From assembly GCF_025463795.1 (NCBI RefSeq), contig NZ_JAODBE010000165.1:1-43490 (forward strand): a stretch of 43,490 nt of DNA. Reading direction: 5' to 3'. The translations under genes were made by a program, and so were the position numbers. A model generated the notes under the pieces. It searched no databases, was not told the DNA's origin, and saw only the letters and a program-made list of their open reading frames with translations. This document shows positions 1 to 8,109 of this stretch, piece by piece (positions within the stretch are counted from its first letter, which is position 1; every line of letters starts with the position of its first letter). Origin of the DNA: Amnibacterium sp. (GTDB lineage: Bacteria; Actinomycetota; Actinomycetes; Actinomycetales; Microbacteriaceae).

Positions 1-110
1 GCCGAGACGGGCAGGAGCGTTCGCCGGGATCCGCCCGTCGCGCAGGGCGGGACGGCGCCCGCCCAATACGCTGTCCGCTTCGCCCACTTGGTGGAAGGAG
101 CCGAACGGCA
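1..110. other. Upstream flank of the MarP-like gene
   Basis: All three plus-strand frames are open across this stretch, so it may hold the tail of a gene that begins outside the window, but no family can be recognised. A short inverted repeat (CGCCC...GGGCG) lies near bases 32-49. The last 45 bases hold the likely promoter and ribosome binding site of the next gene. Confidence 0.4.
67..72 (+). promoter_or_regulatory. -10 box of the MarP-like gene
   Basis: TACGCT fits the TAnnnT actinobacterial -10 pattern. It would start transcription near base 80, giving a leader of about 30 bases that carries the ribosome binding site GGAAGGAG (93-100). No convincing -35 box is seen. Confidence 0.45.
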
Positions 111-1292
111 GTGTCCGCGGTGCTCGACGTCGTCCTCGTGCTGCTCCTGCTCGGCTACCTGGTGCACGGCTACCGGCTGGGCCTGATCCGCAGCCTCGGC
201 GCGCTCGCCGGCATCGCCGTCGGCGCGATCGCCGCCACACTGGTCGCGCCGCTGCTCGGCCGCCTCGTCGGTGACGGGGGCACGCGCGTGATCGTGACCA
301 TCGTCGCGGCGCTCGTGCTCGTCGCGATCGGGCACGCCGTCGGGGTCGGCATCGGCTCGCTCCTCGGCGGCCGCCTGCTGAAGAGCCCCCTCGGCATCAT
401 CGACCGCGTCCTCGGCGCGGCGGCGAACCTCGTGGTCGCCGCCCTCGTGATCTCCGTCGTCGCCGCGGTCGTCGCCGCCCTCGGCGTGCCGTTCCTCGCC
501 CAGCCGATCGCGTCGTCCGCCGTGCTGCGCACGATCGGGGCGGTGACCCCGCCTCCGGTCCAGTCCGCGCTGGCGCAGCTCCGCAGCACCGTGCTCGCGA
601 GCGGCATCCCGCAGCTCGGCGAGGCCTTCGGCGGCACGCCGGAGAAGCCGGTGGTGCCGGGCGTCGACACGGGTACGACCGCTCTGAAGCGCGCTGCGCG
701 CAGCGTCGTGAAGGTGACGGGCACGGCGTACGCCTGCGGGCAGGACCAGAGCGGATCCGGGTTCGTGATCGCGACCGACCGTGTGCTCACGAACGCCCAT
801 GTGCTCGCCGGCGTCCGCTCCCCCGTGGTGCTCCGCGACGACGGCGCCGCCCTCGTGGGCCGGGTGACCTACTTCGACGCCACGTCCGACCTCGCCGTCG
901 TCGCGGTGCCGGGCCTCGGCCGGCCGGCCCTCCCGCTCGACGGGGTGCCCGCCATCGGCACCACCGGCGTCGTCGACGGCTTCCCCTTCGGCGGCCCGTT
1001 CACCTCCGGCGGCGCCAAGGTGCTGCAGGTCGGCGACACGCGCGTCCCGAACGTCGAGGGCGGCGGCAGCTCGAACCGTTCGCTCGCCACGGTCGCCGCC
1101 GACGTCGAGCAGGGCAACTCGGGCGGCCCGCTGCTCACGACCACCGGGCACGTGATCGGGATCGTCTTCGCGAAGAGCTCGACCACGGCGGACATCGGCT
1201 ACGCGATGACGCCGGCGCAGTTCCGCCCGGTCGCGGAGCACGCGTCCGCCGACACCAAGGCCGTGTCCTCGGGCGCCTGCACGAAGGGCTGA
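111..1292 (+). CDS. MarP-like membrane-anchored serine protease
   Basis: Probable extracytoplasmic serine protease of the MarP type (Mycobacterium tuberculosis Rv3671c family), which supports acid and oxidative stress resistance by cleaving envelope proteins. Residues 1 to about 165 form a CvpA-like region with four hydrophobic helices. A short linker leads to a chymotrypsin-fold domain with a complete triad: His230 (in TNAHVLAG), Asp260 (in TSDLAVV) and Ser337 (in GNSGGPL). Two cysteines, one after the linker (YACGQ) and one near the C-terminus (GACTKG), could form a disulfide as in MarP. The GTG start follows GGAAGGAG with a 10-base spacer. Length (393 aa) and domain order match the family. 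The gene ends exactly where the convergent HelD gene ends. Function is inferred from family; the substrate is unknown. Confidence 0.9.
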   Translation: MSAVLDVVLVLLLLGYLVHGYRLGLIRSLGALAGIAVGAIAATLVAPLLGRLVGDGGTRVIVTIVAALVLVAIGHAVGVGIGSLLGGRLLKSPLGIIDRVLGAAANLVVAALVISVVAAVVAALGVPFLAQPIASSAVLRTIGAVTPPPVQSALAQLRSTVLASGIPQLGEAFGGTPEKPVVPGVDTGTTALKRAARSVVKVTGTAYACGQDQSGSGFVIATDRVLTNAHVLAGVRSPVVLRDDGAALVGRVTYFDATSDLAVVAVPGLGRPALPLDGVPAIGTTGVVDGFPFGGPFTSGGAKVLQVGDTRVPNVEGGGSSNRSLATVAADVEQGNSGGPLLTTTGHVIGIVFAKSSTTADIGYAMTPAQFRPVAEHASADTKAVSSGACTKG

Positions 1293-3491
1293 TCAGGCCG
1301 GATCGACGAGCGCGAGCCGCTGGGTCGGCCGGGTGAGCGCCACGTAGAGCGCCCCACTGCCGCCGGACGCCGCGATGGCCTCCTGGTCGACGACCACGAC
1401 GGCGTCGAACTCGAGACCCTTCGCCGAGCGGGCGCCGAGCACCGAGATGCCGGCACCGAGGCCGTCGGCACCGAAGCCGACCGGCTCGCCGAGCTCGGCG
1501 TCGAGCCGGTCGTGGAGCGGTGGGACGAGGCTGTCGGGGGCGATGACCGCCAAGGTTCCTGTCGCGTCGATCGCGCGGTCGTGGCGCACCGCGTCGAGGA
1601 CCGCGGTCGCGAGGGCCACCGCGGGGACGCGGCGCACGTCGACCGGCCAGCGCCCGTCGCGCACCGACCGGCTGGGCGTGATCGGGAGGCCGTCCGCGAG
1701 CGCGCGACGCTCCGCGAGCTCCGTGATCTGCCGCGGCGTGCGGTAGTTCACGGTGAGGTGCTCGAGTCGGAACTCGTCGCCGAGCGCAGCGATCGCCTCC
1801 TCCCAGCTCGCGGCGGGCTCGGCGACCGACGCCTGGGCGAGGTCTCCGACGATCGTGAACGACCGCAGCGGGCACCGGCGGCGCAGGAGCCGCCACTGCA
1901 TCGGCGTGAGCTCCTGCGCCTCGTCGACGACGATGTGACCGTAGGTCCAGGTGCGGTCCATGGCGGCCCGCTCCGCGGTGGTGAGCACGTCGCCGTGATC
2001 GGCGAAGTTCGCCGCGAGCGCGTCGGCGGTCACCATCCCTTCGACGCGCATGTTGCGGATCGCGGCCTCGGCGTTCTCGAGGTCGCGCTTGTGCTGCGCC
2101 TCCCGTGCAGCCCGGCGGGCGTCGCCGCCCGCGTCGAGCTCGCCGAGCAGCTCGGCGGCCTCGTCGAGCAGGGGCACGTCCGCGACGGTCAGCGGGGCGG
2201 CACGGTCCCGGGCGAGCAGCGCGCGGTCGGTCGGCGACAGCTCCTGGCTCACGGCGGCGAGGTAGGCGGGGCGGGCGTACAGGTCGCCGAGCAGCTTCTC
2301 CGGGGTGAGCGGGAGCCATGCGGTGTTGAGGAGCACCTTCACGTCCTGCGCCGTGCGGAGGTCCTCGCGGAGCATCCGCCGGTCCTCGTCGTCCACGGTG
2401 CCCCCGCGGTGGCCGACGACGTCGACGAGGAGGTCGGTGAGGTCGGCGAGCGCCTCTCGAACGAAGGTGACCCTGGCGACGTTGTGGGGCTTGCGGGTCT
2501 GCTGCGCCCGCCGGATCGCCCGCTGGATCAGCGCGGGCGGCACGGTGATCCGCTCGTTGTCCACGGTCACGATGACCGGCTCGACGGGGGCGACCTGCCG
2601 GGCGTGCACGGCCCGGCGCAGCACCTGCGCCATCGCGAGGCGGCCCTTGACCGCGGCGACGGCCGGCGCGTCCGCCGCGGAGGCGTCGATCCCCGGCAGG
2701 AGCTGACCGACGGTTCGGAGCACCACCCCGCTCTCGCCGAGCGAGGGCAGCACCTGCTCGATGTACTGCAGGAAGCTGCGGGACGGGCCGACGACGAGCA
2801 CGCCGTTGCGGGCGAGCCGCTCCTTGTGCGCGTAGAGCAGGTACGCGGCGCGGTGCAGGGCCACGGCGGTCTTGCCGGTGCCGGGACCGCCGGCGACCAC
2901 GAGGATGCCGCGGGCCTCGGAGCGGATGATGCGGTCCTGCTCCGCCTGGATGGTGGAGACGATGTCGTGCATCCGGCCGGTGCGCTGCGCGGAGAGCGCG
3001 GCGAGGAGCGCGGACTCGCCGGTGAGCGTCGTGTCGTCGGGGATGTGCTCCGGGTCGAAGACCTCGTCCTCGATCCCGGTGACCGCCCGTCCCCGGGTGG
3101 CGAGGTGGCGGCGGACCTTCACGCCGAGTGGCGTGGCCGCGGTGGCCTGGTAGAACGCGCTGGCCTGCGGCGCACGCCAGTCGAGCAGGATCGGCTGCTG
3201 GTCGTCGTCGCGGAGGCCGATGCGCCCGATGTAGCGGAGGGCGCCCTCGTCGGTCTGCAGCCGCCCGAACGCGAGGCGCTCGTCGACGTCGGTGAGCTGC
3301 CGGATGCGGTCCTCGAAGAGGCGGGCCATGGCGTCGCGCTCGCTGCGCGCCTGGTGGGTGCCGGTGGCGCCGGTGCGGCGGGTGCGTTCGAGCTCGGCCG
3401 CAGTCTCCTGCCGCAGGGTGTCGAGGCGGTCGTAGAGACCCGCGACGTACCGTTGCTCGCGGTGCAGCTCCGTCTCGGACGTGTCGGTCAC
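1293..3491 (-). CDS. HelD-type RNA polymerase-recycling ATPase
   Basis: UvrD/Rep-like superfamily 1 ATPase of the HelD group, which frees stalled or rifamycin-bound RNA polymerase from DNA. The 732-residue protein has an N-terminal coiled-coil arm (about residues 5-75), Walker A GGPGTGKT at 201-208, DEAQ at 523-526, the SF1 motif NYRTP at 582-586, and late motifs AKGLEFD and YVALTR. The GTG start was chosen because GGGAGGGA lies six bases upstream; an ATG nine codons earlier has no such site. A TAGACT -10 box lies just upstream. I did not see the rifamycin-associated inverted repeat known upstream of some helR genes, so a role in rifamycin resistance is only a possibility. Confidence 0.88.
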   Translation of the reverse strand: MTDTSETELHREQRYVAGLYDRLDTLRQETAAELERTRRTGATGTHQARSERDAMARLFEDRIRQLTDVDERLAFGRLQTDEGALRYIGRIGLRDDDQQPILLDWRAPQASAFYQATAATPLGVKVRRHLATRGRAVTGIEDEVFDPEHIPDDTTLTGESALLAALSAQRTGRMHDIVSTIQAEQDRIIRSEARGILVVAGGPGTGKTAVALHRAAYLLYAHKERLARNGVLVVGPSRSFLQYIEQVLPSLGESGVVLRTVGQLLPGIDASAADAPAVAAVKGRLAMAQVLRRAVHARQVAPVEPVIVTVDNERITVPPALIQRAIRRAQQTRKPHNVARVTFVREALADLTDLLVDVVGHRGGTVDDEDRRMLREDLRTAQDVKVLLNTAWLPLTPEKLLGDLYARPAYLAAVSQELSPTDRALLARDRAAPLTVADVPLLDEAAELLGELDAGGDARRAAREAQHKRDLENAEAAIRNMRVEGMVTADALAANFADHGDVLTTAERAAMDRTWTYGHIVVDEAQELTPMQWRLLRRRCPLRSFTIVGDLAQASVAEPAASWEEAIAALGDEFRLEHLTVNYRTPRQITELAERRALADGLPITPSRSVRDGRWPVDVRRVPAVALATAVLDAVRHDRAIDATGTLAVIAPDSLVPPLHDRLDAELGEPVGFGADGLGAGISVLGARSAKGLEFDAVVVVDQEAIAASGGSGALYVALTRPTQRLALVDPA

Positions 3492-3520
3492 GCGGGTTCC
3501 CTCCCGAATCGCGGCCATCG

Positions 3521-3526
3521 AGTCTA
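3521..3526 (-). promoter_or_regulatory. -10 box of the HelD gene
   Basis: TAGACT on the minus strand would place the transcript start near base 3514, giving a leader of about 23 bases that includes the GGGAGGGA site of the chosen GTG start and excludes the upstream ATG. Confidence 0.4.
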
Positions 3527-3550
3527 TGTCGGCCGGGAGGGGCCGGCGGC

Positions 3551-4690
3551 TCAGGCGATGCGTCGCACCTGCTGCTCGAGCGACAGGCCCGGCTGGGTTC
3601 GGAACGCCCATTCGGGCAGCTCGCCGCGACGCAGCCTCGCGGCGAGGTGCAGCGCGAGCGGGTGACGGGGCTCGGTCTCGAGCGCGAGGTCGACGAATCC
3701 GCCCGCGAGGGAGCCGCGCCCGAGGGCCCAGTGGAGCCAGGCCGCGCACGCGGCGAGGGGTGCGCGCTCGGCGGGTTCGAGGTGCGCGAGCGCCGCGCGG
3801 ACGGCGCGCAGCCCCGCCTCGATGCGCGGTACGTCCGGCCGACCGAGCTCGCCTCCGTCGAGCGCGGCCTGGGCGACGGCGTCGTCCTCGTCGCGCTCCA
3901 GCCAGGAGGCGCGGACCCGGTCGCCGAACGCCGGCCCCCAGGCGATGGCGAGCAACAGCTGCTCCGCGAGCGCGGGGACGTCGGCGAACGCGGCGAACGC
4001 GGCGAGGCACGGGCAGGGGTCGCCGCTGTCGTCGTGCGGGGTGAGCATGCCCTCGATCAGCGGCCCGGTGTCGAATCCGCGCGCGGCCCGGACGAGGAAC
4101 GGCTCACCACGGCGGAACCCGGCGCCCTCGAGGCCGGCACCCGGCAGGTAGCCGTGGACGGGGCCGCCGGGGCCGGCCGGGCGCGTGCGCCAGGCGGCGA
4201 GCGCCTCCCGGAAGGCGGCACGTGCGGCCGGCCCGGGATCGGGGATGCGCAGCTCGGCGGCCGGGTCGAGGAGGTCGGGGGCATCCGGTCCGAGCTCGGC
4301 GAGCGGCTGCCGCCTACCGCCCGGCAGGTGCCCCCAGCCGTCCGCGCCGACGCAGAACGCGTCCTTGACGACGAGGCCCGCGGCCGCCGCGTGCCGGACC
4401 AGGAGCTGCACGAGGCGGTCCTGCGCCGCCGCGAACGGAGCGGCCGTGTAGACGACAGGGATGAGGCCGTCGACGCCATCGATCCGGCACAGCAGCCCGA
4501 TGAGGTGGCGGGCGATCGCGTCGAGGACCGCCGGGTCGTCGGTGGCGGGCAGGTCGACCCGCATCGCCGAACCGGTGCGCTCGCGGGTGAATGCGACGAG
4601 CACGAGGCTCTCGGTCGGTGCGAATCCGACGAGCCGCGGGACGAGCCGAAGGAGGTCGACGGGTCGGGCTGCGCGGACGATCTCGGTCAT
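3551..4690 (-). CDS. DUF4192 domain protein
   Basis: Soluble protein of 379 residues matching the actinobacterial DUF4192 family, recognised by its N-terminal signature (LLRLVPRLVGFAPTESLV, about residues 13-30, followed by RVDLP near 45-49). The family has no established function. The C-terminal part is alanine- and arginine-rich with alternating helical stretches. There is no signal peptide or membrane segment. The ATG start has no clear Shine-Dalgarno site; a CAGGCT hexamer seven bases before it resembles the leaderless promoters elsewhere in this window and sits within a small palindrome (GGCAGCCTGCC on the plus strand). It stands between HelD and apt on the same strand, 99 bases from apt. 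Confidence 0.75.
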   Translation of the reverse strand: MTEIVRAARPVDLLRLVPRLVGFAPTESLVLVAFTRERTGSAMRVDLPATDDPAVLDAIARHLIGLLCRIDGVDGLIPVVYTAAPFAAAQDRLVQLLVRHAAAAGLVVKDAFCVGADGWGHLPGGRRQPLAELGPDAPDLLDPAAELRIPDPGPAARAAFREALAAWRTRPAGPGGPVHGYLPGAGLEGAGFRRGEPFLVRAARGFDTGPLIEGMLTPHDDSGDPCPCLAAFAAFADVPALAEQLLLAIAWGPAFGDRVRASWLERDEDDAVAQAALDGGELGRPDVPRIEAGLRAVRAALAHLEPAERAPLAACAAWLHWALGRGSLAGGFVDLALETEPRHPLALHLAARLRRGELPEWAFRTQPGLSLEQQVRRIA

Positions 4691-4789
4691 GCGGGGCAGC
4701 CTGCCGGGGCGGCTCCCGCCACGAGGCGGGCGTGCGGGAGGGGCGTCGCGCCCGGCGTCCGGCGGGGCTGGGGAGGACGGGTTCGCGCG

Positions 4790-5317
4790 TCAGTCCAGGG
4801 AGGTGAGCGCCAGGACCTCGCGGCCGGCCAGCCGGTCGCGGCCGCCGAGGGCGGTCAGCTCGATGACGACGCCGATGCCGGCGACGACGGCGCCCGCGCG
4901 TTCCAGCAGGTCGCACGTGGCGGCGACGGTGCCGCCGGTCGCGAGCACGTCGTCGAGCACGAGCACCCGGGCGCCGACGGGGAACCGGTCCGGTCGCACC
5001 TCGAGCACCGCGGACCCGTACTCGAGGTCGTACGCGACGGCGAGGGTCTCGGGCGGCAGCTTGCCCCCCTTGCGGACGGCGAGCACCCCGCTGCCGCTCG
5101 CGTAGGCGGCGGCCGCGGCGAGGAGGAAGCCCCGCGCCTCGATGCCGGCGACGAGGTCGAACCGCCCGGCGAAGTGCGCGACGAGCTCGTCGGTGATGGT
5201 CCTGAGCGCTTCAGCGTCCGCCAGCGTGGGTGTGAGGTCCCGGAAGAGAACGCCCGGCCGGGGGAAGTCGGGCACGACCGCGGTGAGGCGGGAGATGAGC
5301 GCGGCGGCGTCCGTCAC
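4790..5317 (-). CDS. apt: Adenine phosphoribosyltransferase
   Basis: Converts adenine and phosphoribosyl pyrophosphate to AMP in purine salvage. The 175-residue length is standard for Apt. Visible motifs are the N-terminal FPRPGVLFRDLTP (about 18-30), the PRPP loop neighbourhood ARGFLLAAA (61-69), and the PRPP-binding motif VLVLDDVLATGG at 119-130 with its acidic pair. The GTG start at 5317 has no ribosome binding site but a TAGGGT box seven bases before it, so the mRNA is probably leaderless. In many actinobacteria apt sits near relA; here its neighbours are a DUF4192 protein and an FKBP isomerase. The upstream intergenic region is rich in inverted repeats. Confidence 0.95.
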   Translation of the reverse strand: MTDAAALISRLTAVVPDFPRPGVLFRDLTPTLADAEALRTITDELVAHFAGRFDLVAGIEARGFLLAAAAAYASGSGVLAVRKGGKLPPETLAVAYDLEYGSAVLEVRPDRFPVGARVLVLDDVLATGGTVAATCDLLERAGAVVAGIGVVIELTALGGRDRLAGREVLALTSLD

Positions 5318-5324
5318 CCGCGCA

Positions 5325-5330
5325 ACCCTA
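5325..5330 (-). promoter_or_regulatory. Leaderless -10 box of apt
   Basis: TAGGGT on the minus strand, seven bases before the GTG of apt. This spacing puts the transcript start on the start codon. Confidence 0.55.
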
Positions 5331-5454
5331 GGGCCTTCCCCGCAGCAGCGGCCCCGTGAACGGACCGGAACGATTCGCTCGACGACTCACGCGACCCGAC
5401 CTCAGGAACCCGGAGCCGCGGGCCTCGCACGGCCCGCGGCGGAGCGCCAGCGAC

Positions 5455-5481
5455 GCCGTGCCGCGCGAGGAGCGGCACGGC
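5455..5481. repeat. Inverted repeat with 10-base perfect arms
   Basis: GCCGTGCCGC (5455-5464) pairs perfectly with GCGGCACGGC (5472-5481) across a 7-base loop. A further copy of the right arm occurs at 5494-5503, so two mutually exclusive hairpins are possible. Confidence 0.7.
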
Positions 5482-5510
5482 CATGAACGAGGAGCGGCAC
5501 GGCAATGAAC
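5467..5510. repeat. 22-base tandem duplication
   Basis: Bases 5467-5488 and 5489-5510 are two adjacent copies of a 22-base unit that begins GAGGAGCGGCACGGC and ends ATGAAC. They differ only at one base (C5482 against A5504). The unit length is not a multiple of three. Confidence 0.85.
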
Positions 5511-5513
5511 ACA

Positions 5514-5567
5514 GATTCATCGCCCGGTGGTCGCGGCACTGCCTGCGACTCGCCCGGGCGATGAATC
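5514..5567. terminator. Long hairpin downstream of the FKBP gene
   Basis: GATTCATCGCCCGG (5514-5527) pairs perfectly with CCGGGCGATGAATC (5554-5567). The 26-base interior contains a further 5-base pairing (GTCGC 5530-5534 with GCGAC 5545-5549). It lies about 80 bases beyond the FKBP stop on the minus strand. There is no T-tract, so it could be a terminator, an operator-like palindrome or a folded RNA. Confidence 0.5.
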
Positions 5568-5645
5568 AACGGTGTCAGGATGCTCCCGCGTCGCGGATCC
5601 CGCAACCCTTTCCGGCGCGTCCCTGCGGGCGTTCGGAGGAACGCC

Positions 5646-6014
5646 TCAGGCGGAGAGCAGATCGATGACGAAGATCAGCGTTCGGCCGGAGAGCCGGTGC
5701 CCGGCGCCCGTGGGTCCGTAGGCGAGCTGCGGGGGCACGGTGAGCTTGCGGCGGCCGCCGACCTGCATGCCGGGGATGCCGCGCTTCCACCCCTCGATGA
5801 GGTTGTTCAGCGGGAAGGTGATGGACTGCCCGCGGCTCCAGGAGGAGTCGAACTCCTCGCCGGAGTCGAAGTCGACGCCGAGGTAGTGGACGGTGACGGT
5901 GCCGCCCGGTTTGGCTTCGGCCCCGTCGCCGGTCACGATGTCCTCGATGACGAGGTCCGCCGGGGCGGCCCCCGTGGGGGGATCGAGCTCGGGCTTGCTG
6001 TTCAAGTCGGTCAT
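5646..6014 (-). CDS. FKBP-type peptidyl-prolyl isomerase
   Basis: Cytoplasmic prolyl isomerase of 122 residues. A short acidic N-terminal segment precedes one FKBP domain. The usual pocket residues are visible: Tyr in VHYLG, Asp and Phe in EEFDSSW and TFPLN, Trp in LIEGW, Tyr in QLAYG, and the closing LIFVIDLL strand. There is no signal peptide or lipobox. The ATG at 6014 is chosen because the FKBP domain and its usual acidic lead-in start just after it; upstream in-frame sequence does not look like protein. No clear ribosome binding site is visible. It diverges from the MFS gene with only 32 bases between the starts. Substrates are unknown. Confidence 0.88.
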   Translation of the reverse strand: MTDLNSKPELDPPTGAAPADLVIEDIVTGDGAEAKPGGTVTVHYLGVDFDSGEEFDSSWSRGQSITFPLNNLIEGWKRGIPGMQVGGRRKLTVPPQLAYGPTGAGHRLSGRTLIFVIDLLSA

Positions 6015-6046
6015 GAGCCGCAAGTCAATCGGAAGGGACGTGTGCG

Positions 6047-7363
6047 GTGGCTGAGTCGCGAGCGGGGCGCGGGTCGGGCCACCTCGTCGACCTCTCACCG
6101 CTTCGGGCGAGTCCGGCGTTCGCGCGCCTGTTCGCGGGACGGGCGATCGCGGGCATCGGAGGCCAGCTGACCATCGTCGCGGCGGGCCTCAACGTGTACA
6201 CGCTGACGAGGTCGACGTTCGACGTGGCGCTGATCGGCGTCGTGGCGCTGGTGCCGACGATCCTCGCCGGGCTGTACGGCGGCATGCTCGCGGACGCGTT
6301 CGACCGGCGGGTGGTCGCCGTCTCGTCGGCCGTGGTGTCCTGGACGGCGTCGCTGGGCCTCGCGACCCTCTCCTGGACGGGTGCGCAGTCGACCCTCTCG
6401 CTCTACCTGCTCACCGCGCTGTCGGCCGTGGCCACGACCGTGCTCCTGACGACGGAGTCGGCGATCACCCCGCGTCTGCTGACGGCGCGCCTGCTGCCGG
6501 CGGCTGCGGCCCTGAACGGGATCGGCACCGGCATCGCGGTGACGCTGGGCCCCGCGCTCGCCGGTGTGCTCGTCGCGGCCGTCGGCTTCCCCTGGTGCTA
6601 CTCGATCGACGCGGTGCTCTTCGTCGGCTCCCTGGCCGGGATCCTGACCCTGCCGGCGCTGCCGCCGGCGGCGCACGTGGACCGGCCGGGCCTCAAATCG
6701 CTCGCGAGCGGGATGCGGTTCCTCCGTGGCGCGGCGAACATCCGCACCACGTTCGTCGTCGACATCGTCGCGATGACGTTCGGGCAGCCGCGGGTGCTGT
6801 TCCCCGCGATCGGCGCGGTGCTGCTCGGGGGCGGATCCGTGACGGTCGGCGTGCTCTTCGCCGCGTTCGCGATCGGGGCGCTGATCAGCAGCGTCTTCTC
6901 CGGGCGGCTCGGCGGGGTGCGGCGGCAGGGGCTCGCCATCGAGCGCGCGATCGAGGGATACGGCGCGTGCATCCTGGCGTTCGGGGTGGTGCTCGCGGTC
7001 GTGGCGTTCGGGCGGGCGGGCGGCGAGGTCGGGCGGCCGCCCACGGTCGACCTGGCCGGGATCTGGATCGGGGCCGTGCTGCTCGCGGGCGCGGGCGCGG
7101 CGGACAACGTCAGCTCGATCTTCCGCTCGACGATCCTGCAGGCGGCGGCCCCCGACGACGTGCGCGGACGCCTGCAGGGCGTGTTCATCGTCGTGGTGAC
7201 GGGCGGGCCCCGCGTCGGCGACTTCGTCACCGGGCTGATCGCGAAGACGGACCAGCTCTGGCTGCCCCCGGTGGCGGGTGGCCTGCTCGTGATGGCACTC
7301 GTCGCGGTGCTGGTGCGGCGCCGCGGCTTCCTCCGGTACGACGCGGCGGCGCCGACGCCGTGA
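6047..7363 (+). CDS. MFS transporter, MFS_3/EntS-like exporter
   Basis: Inner-membrane secondary transporter of 438 residues with about 10-12 hydrophobic helices. The inter-helix loop GMLADAFDRRVVA (about residues 79-91) carries the MFS D-R-R type signature, and the overall pattern matches the MFS_3 group that includes the enterobactin exporter EntS. The GTG start follows GGAAGGGA. The stop codon overlaps the next gene's GTG in a GTGA arrangement, so the two are translationally coupled. The substrate cannot be told from sequence; drug or siderophore export is the family's usual role. Confidence 0.85.
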   Translation: MAESRAGRGSGHLVDLSPLRASPAFARLFAGRAIAGIGGQLTIVAAGLNVYTLTRSTFDVALIGVVALVPTILAGLYGGMLADAFDRRVVAVSSAVVSWTASLGLATLSWTGAQSTLSLYLLTALSAVATTVLLTTESAITPRLLTARLLPAAAALNGIGTGIAVTLGPALAGVLVAAVGFPWCYSIDAVLFVGSLAGILTLPALPPAAHVDRPGLKSLASGMRFLRGAANIRTTFVVDIVAMTFGQPRVLFPAIGAVLLGGGSVTVGVLFAAFAIGALISSVFSGRLGGVRRQGLAIERAIEGYGACILAFGVVLAVVAFGRAGGEVGRPPTVDLAGIWIGAVLLAGAGAADNVSSIFRSTILQAAAPDDVRGRLQGVFIVVVTGGPRVGDFVTGLIAKTDQLWLPPVAGGLLVMALVAVLVRRRGFLRYDAAAPTP

Positions 7364-8100
7364 GCGCCGTGGCGGCGGTGCTCTCCGCGATCCTCGGGCG
7401 GGTGCTCGCCCCCTCTCCGTCGCCCGGCACGCTCGACGACGTGGTCGCCGGGCTCGTCGTCGCCGCCGCGGTCGCCTGGCACCCGATGTGGCGGCGGCTC
7501 CGGCACGGGATCACGATCGTCCACGAGGCGGGCCACGGGTTCGCGGCCACGGTCACCCGGCGGCGGCTGGCGGGCATCCGGCTCCACTCGGACACGTCGG
7601 GGCTCACCGTCAGCGTCGGGCAGGCCCGCGGAGCGGGCATGGCGCTGACGCTCGCCGCGGGATACCCGGCTCCGTGTGGCGCCGGCGTCCTCGTCGCCTG
7701 GGCCGTCGGGGCGGGCCACGCCGCGCTGGCCCTGTGGGGCGCGCTCCTGCTCCTGACCCTCGTGCTCGTGCAGATCCGCAACTGGTTCGGGCTCTGGACC
7801 GTGCTGCTCTCCGGCGTGCTCGTCGCCGCTGCCACGTGGTGGCTCGATCCGATCTGGCGGATGCGGATCGCCCTGGCGCTCGCGGCGCTGCTGCTCCTCG
7901 GCGGCCTCCGGGCCGCGATCGAGCTCGGTGGCGCCCGCCGCAGGGATCGCCGGGGCACGTCCGACGCCGACCAGCTCGCGCGGATCACGGCGCTGCCCGG
8001 CGGCGTGTGGGCGGCACTCTTCGTGCTCGCCGGACTCGTCGCGCTCGCCGCGGGTGTGCTGCTGCTCGCGCCGCCCGGCCTCCTGCCGCATCCGGCCTGA
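7360..8100 (+). CDS. M50B-type membrane metalloprotease-like protein
   Basis: Integral membrane protein of 246 residues with a zinc-protease HEAGH motif at residues 55-59 beside a hydrophobic helix, as in the Peptidase_M50B-like family of actinobacteria. Five or six further hydrophobic helices follow. I see no clear second-ligand motif such as NPDG, so proteolytic activity is not certain. The GTG start overlaps the stop of the MFS gene by four bases. An earlier in-frame extension inside the MFS gene is only open frame. It ends 105 bases before the convergent PrsW-like gene, with a nested hairpin between. Regulated intramembrane proteolysis is the inferred role. Confidence 0.8.
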   Translation: MSAVAAVLSAILGRVLAPSPSPGTLDDVVAGLVVAAAVAWHPMWRRLRHGITIVHEAGHGFAATVTRRRLAGIRLHSDTSGLTVSVGQARGAGMALTLAAGYPAPCGAGVLVAWAVGAGHAALALWGALLLLTLVLVQIRNWFGLWTVLLSGVLVAAATWWLDPIWRMRIALALAALLLLGGLRAAIELGGARRRDRRGTSDADQLARITALPGGVWAALFVLAGLVALAAGVLLLAPPGLLPHPA

Positions 8101-8109
8101 TCCGTCATC

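Larger units (their letters stand above)
5318..5645. other. Repeat-rich intergenic region between the FKBP gene and apt
   Basis: This 328-base gap has no convincing gene. It holds the apt promoter, a 10-base inverted repeat, a 22-base tandem duplication and a long 14-base-arm hairpin, listed separately. A 68-codon minus-strand reading frame (5314-5520) ends in a GTGA overlap with apt, but it has no ribosome binding site and no recognisable domain. Confidence 0.7.

Noticed and set aside
1512-3665. Long plus-strand frame of about 700 codons across the HelD gene
   Set aside because: It is antisense to a gene with clear motifs. Long open antisense frames are expected at this GC content.
5314-5520. 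A 68-codon minus-strand frame ending in a GTGA overlap with apt
   Set aside because: It has no ribosome binding site, starts inside a hairpin, spans the tandem repeat out of frame and lies upstream of the apt leaderless promoter. The overlap is probably chance.
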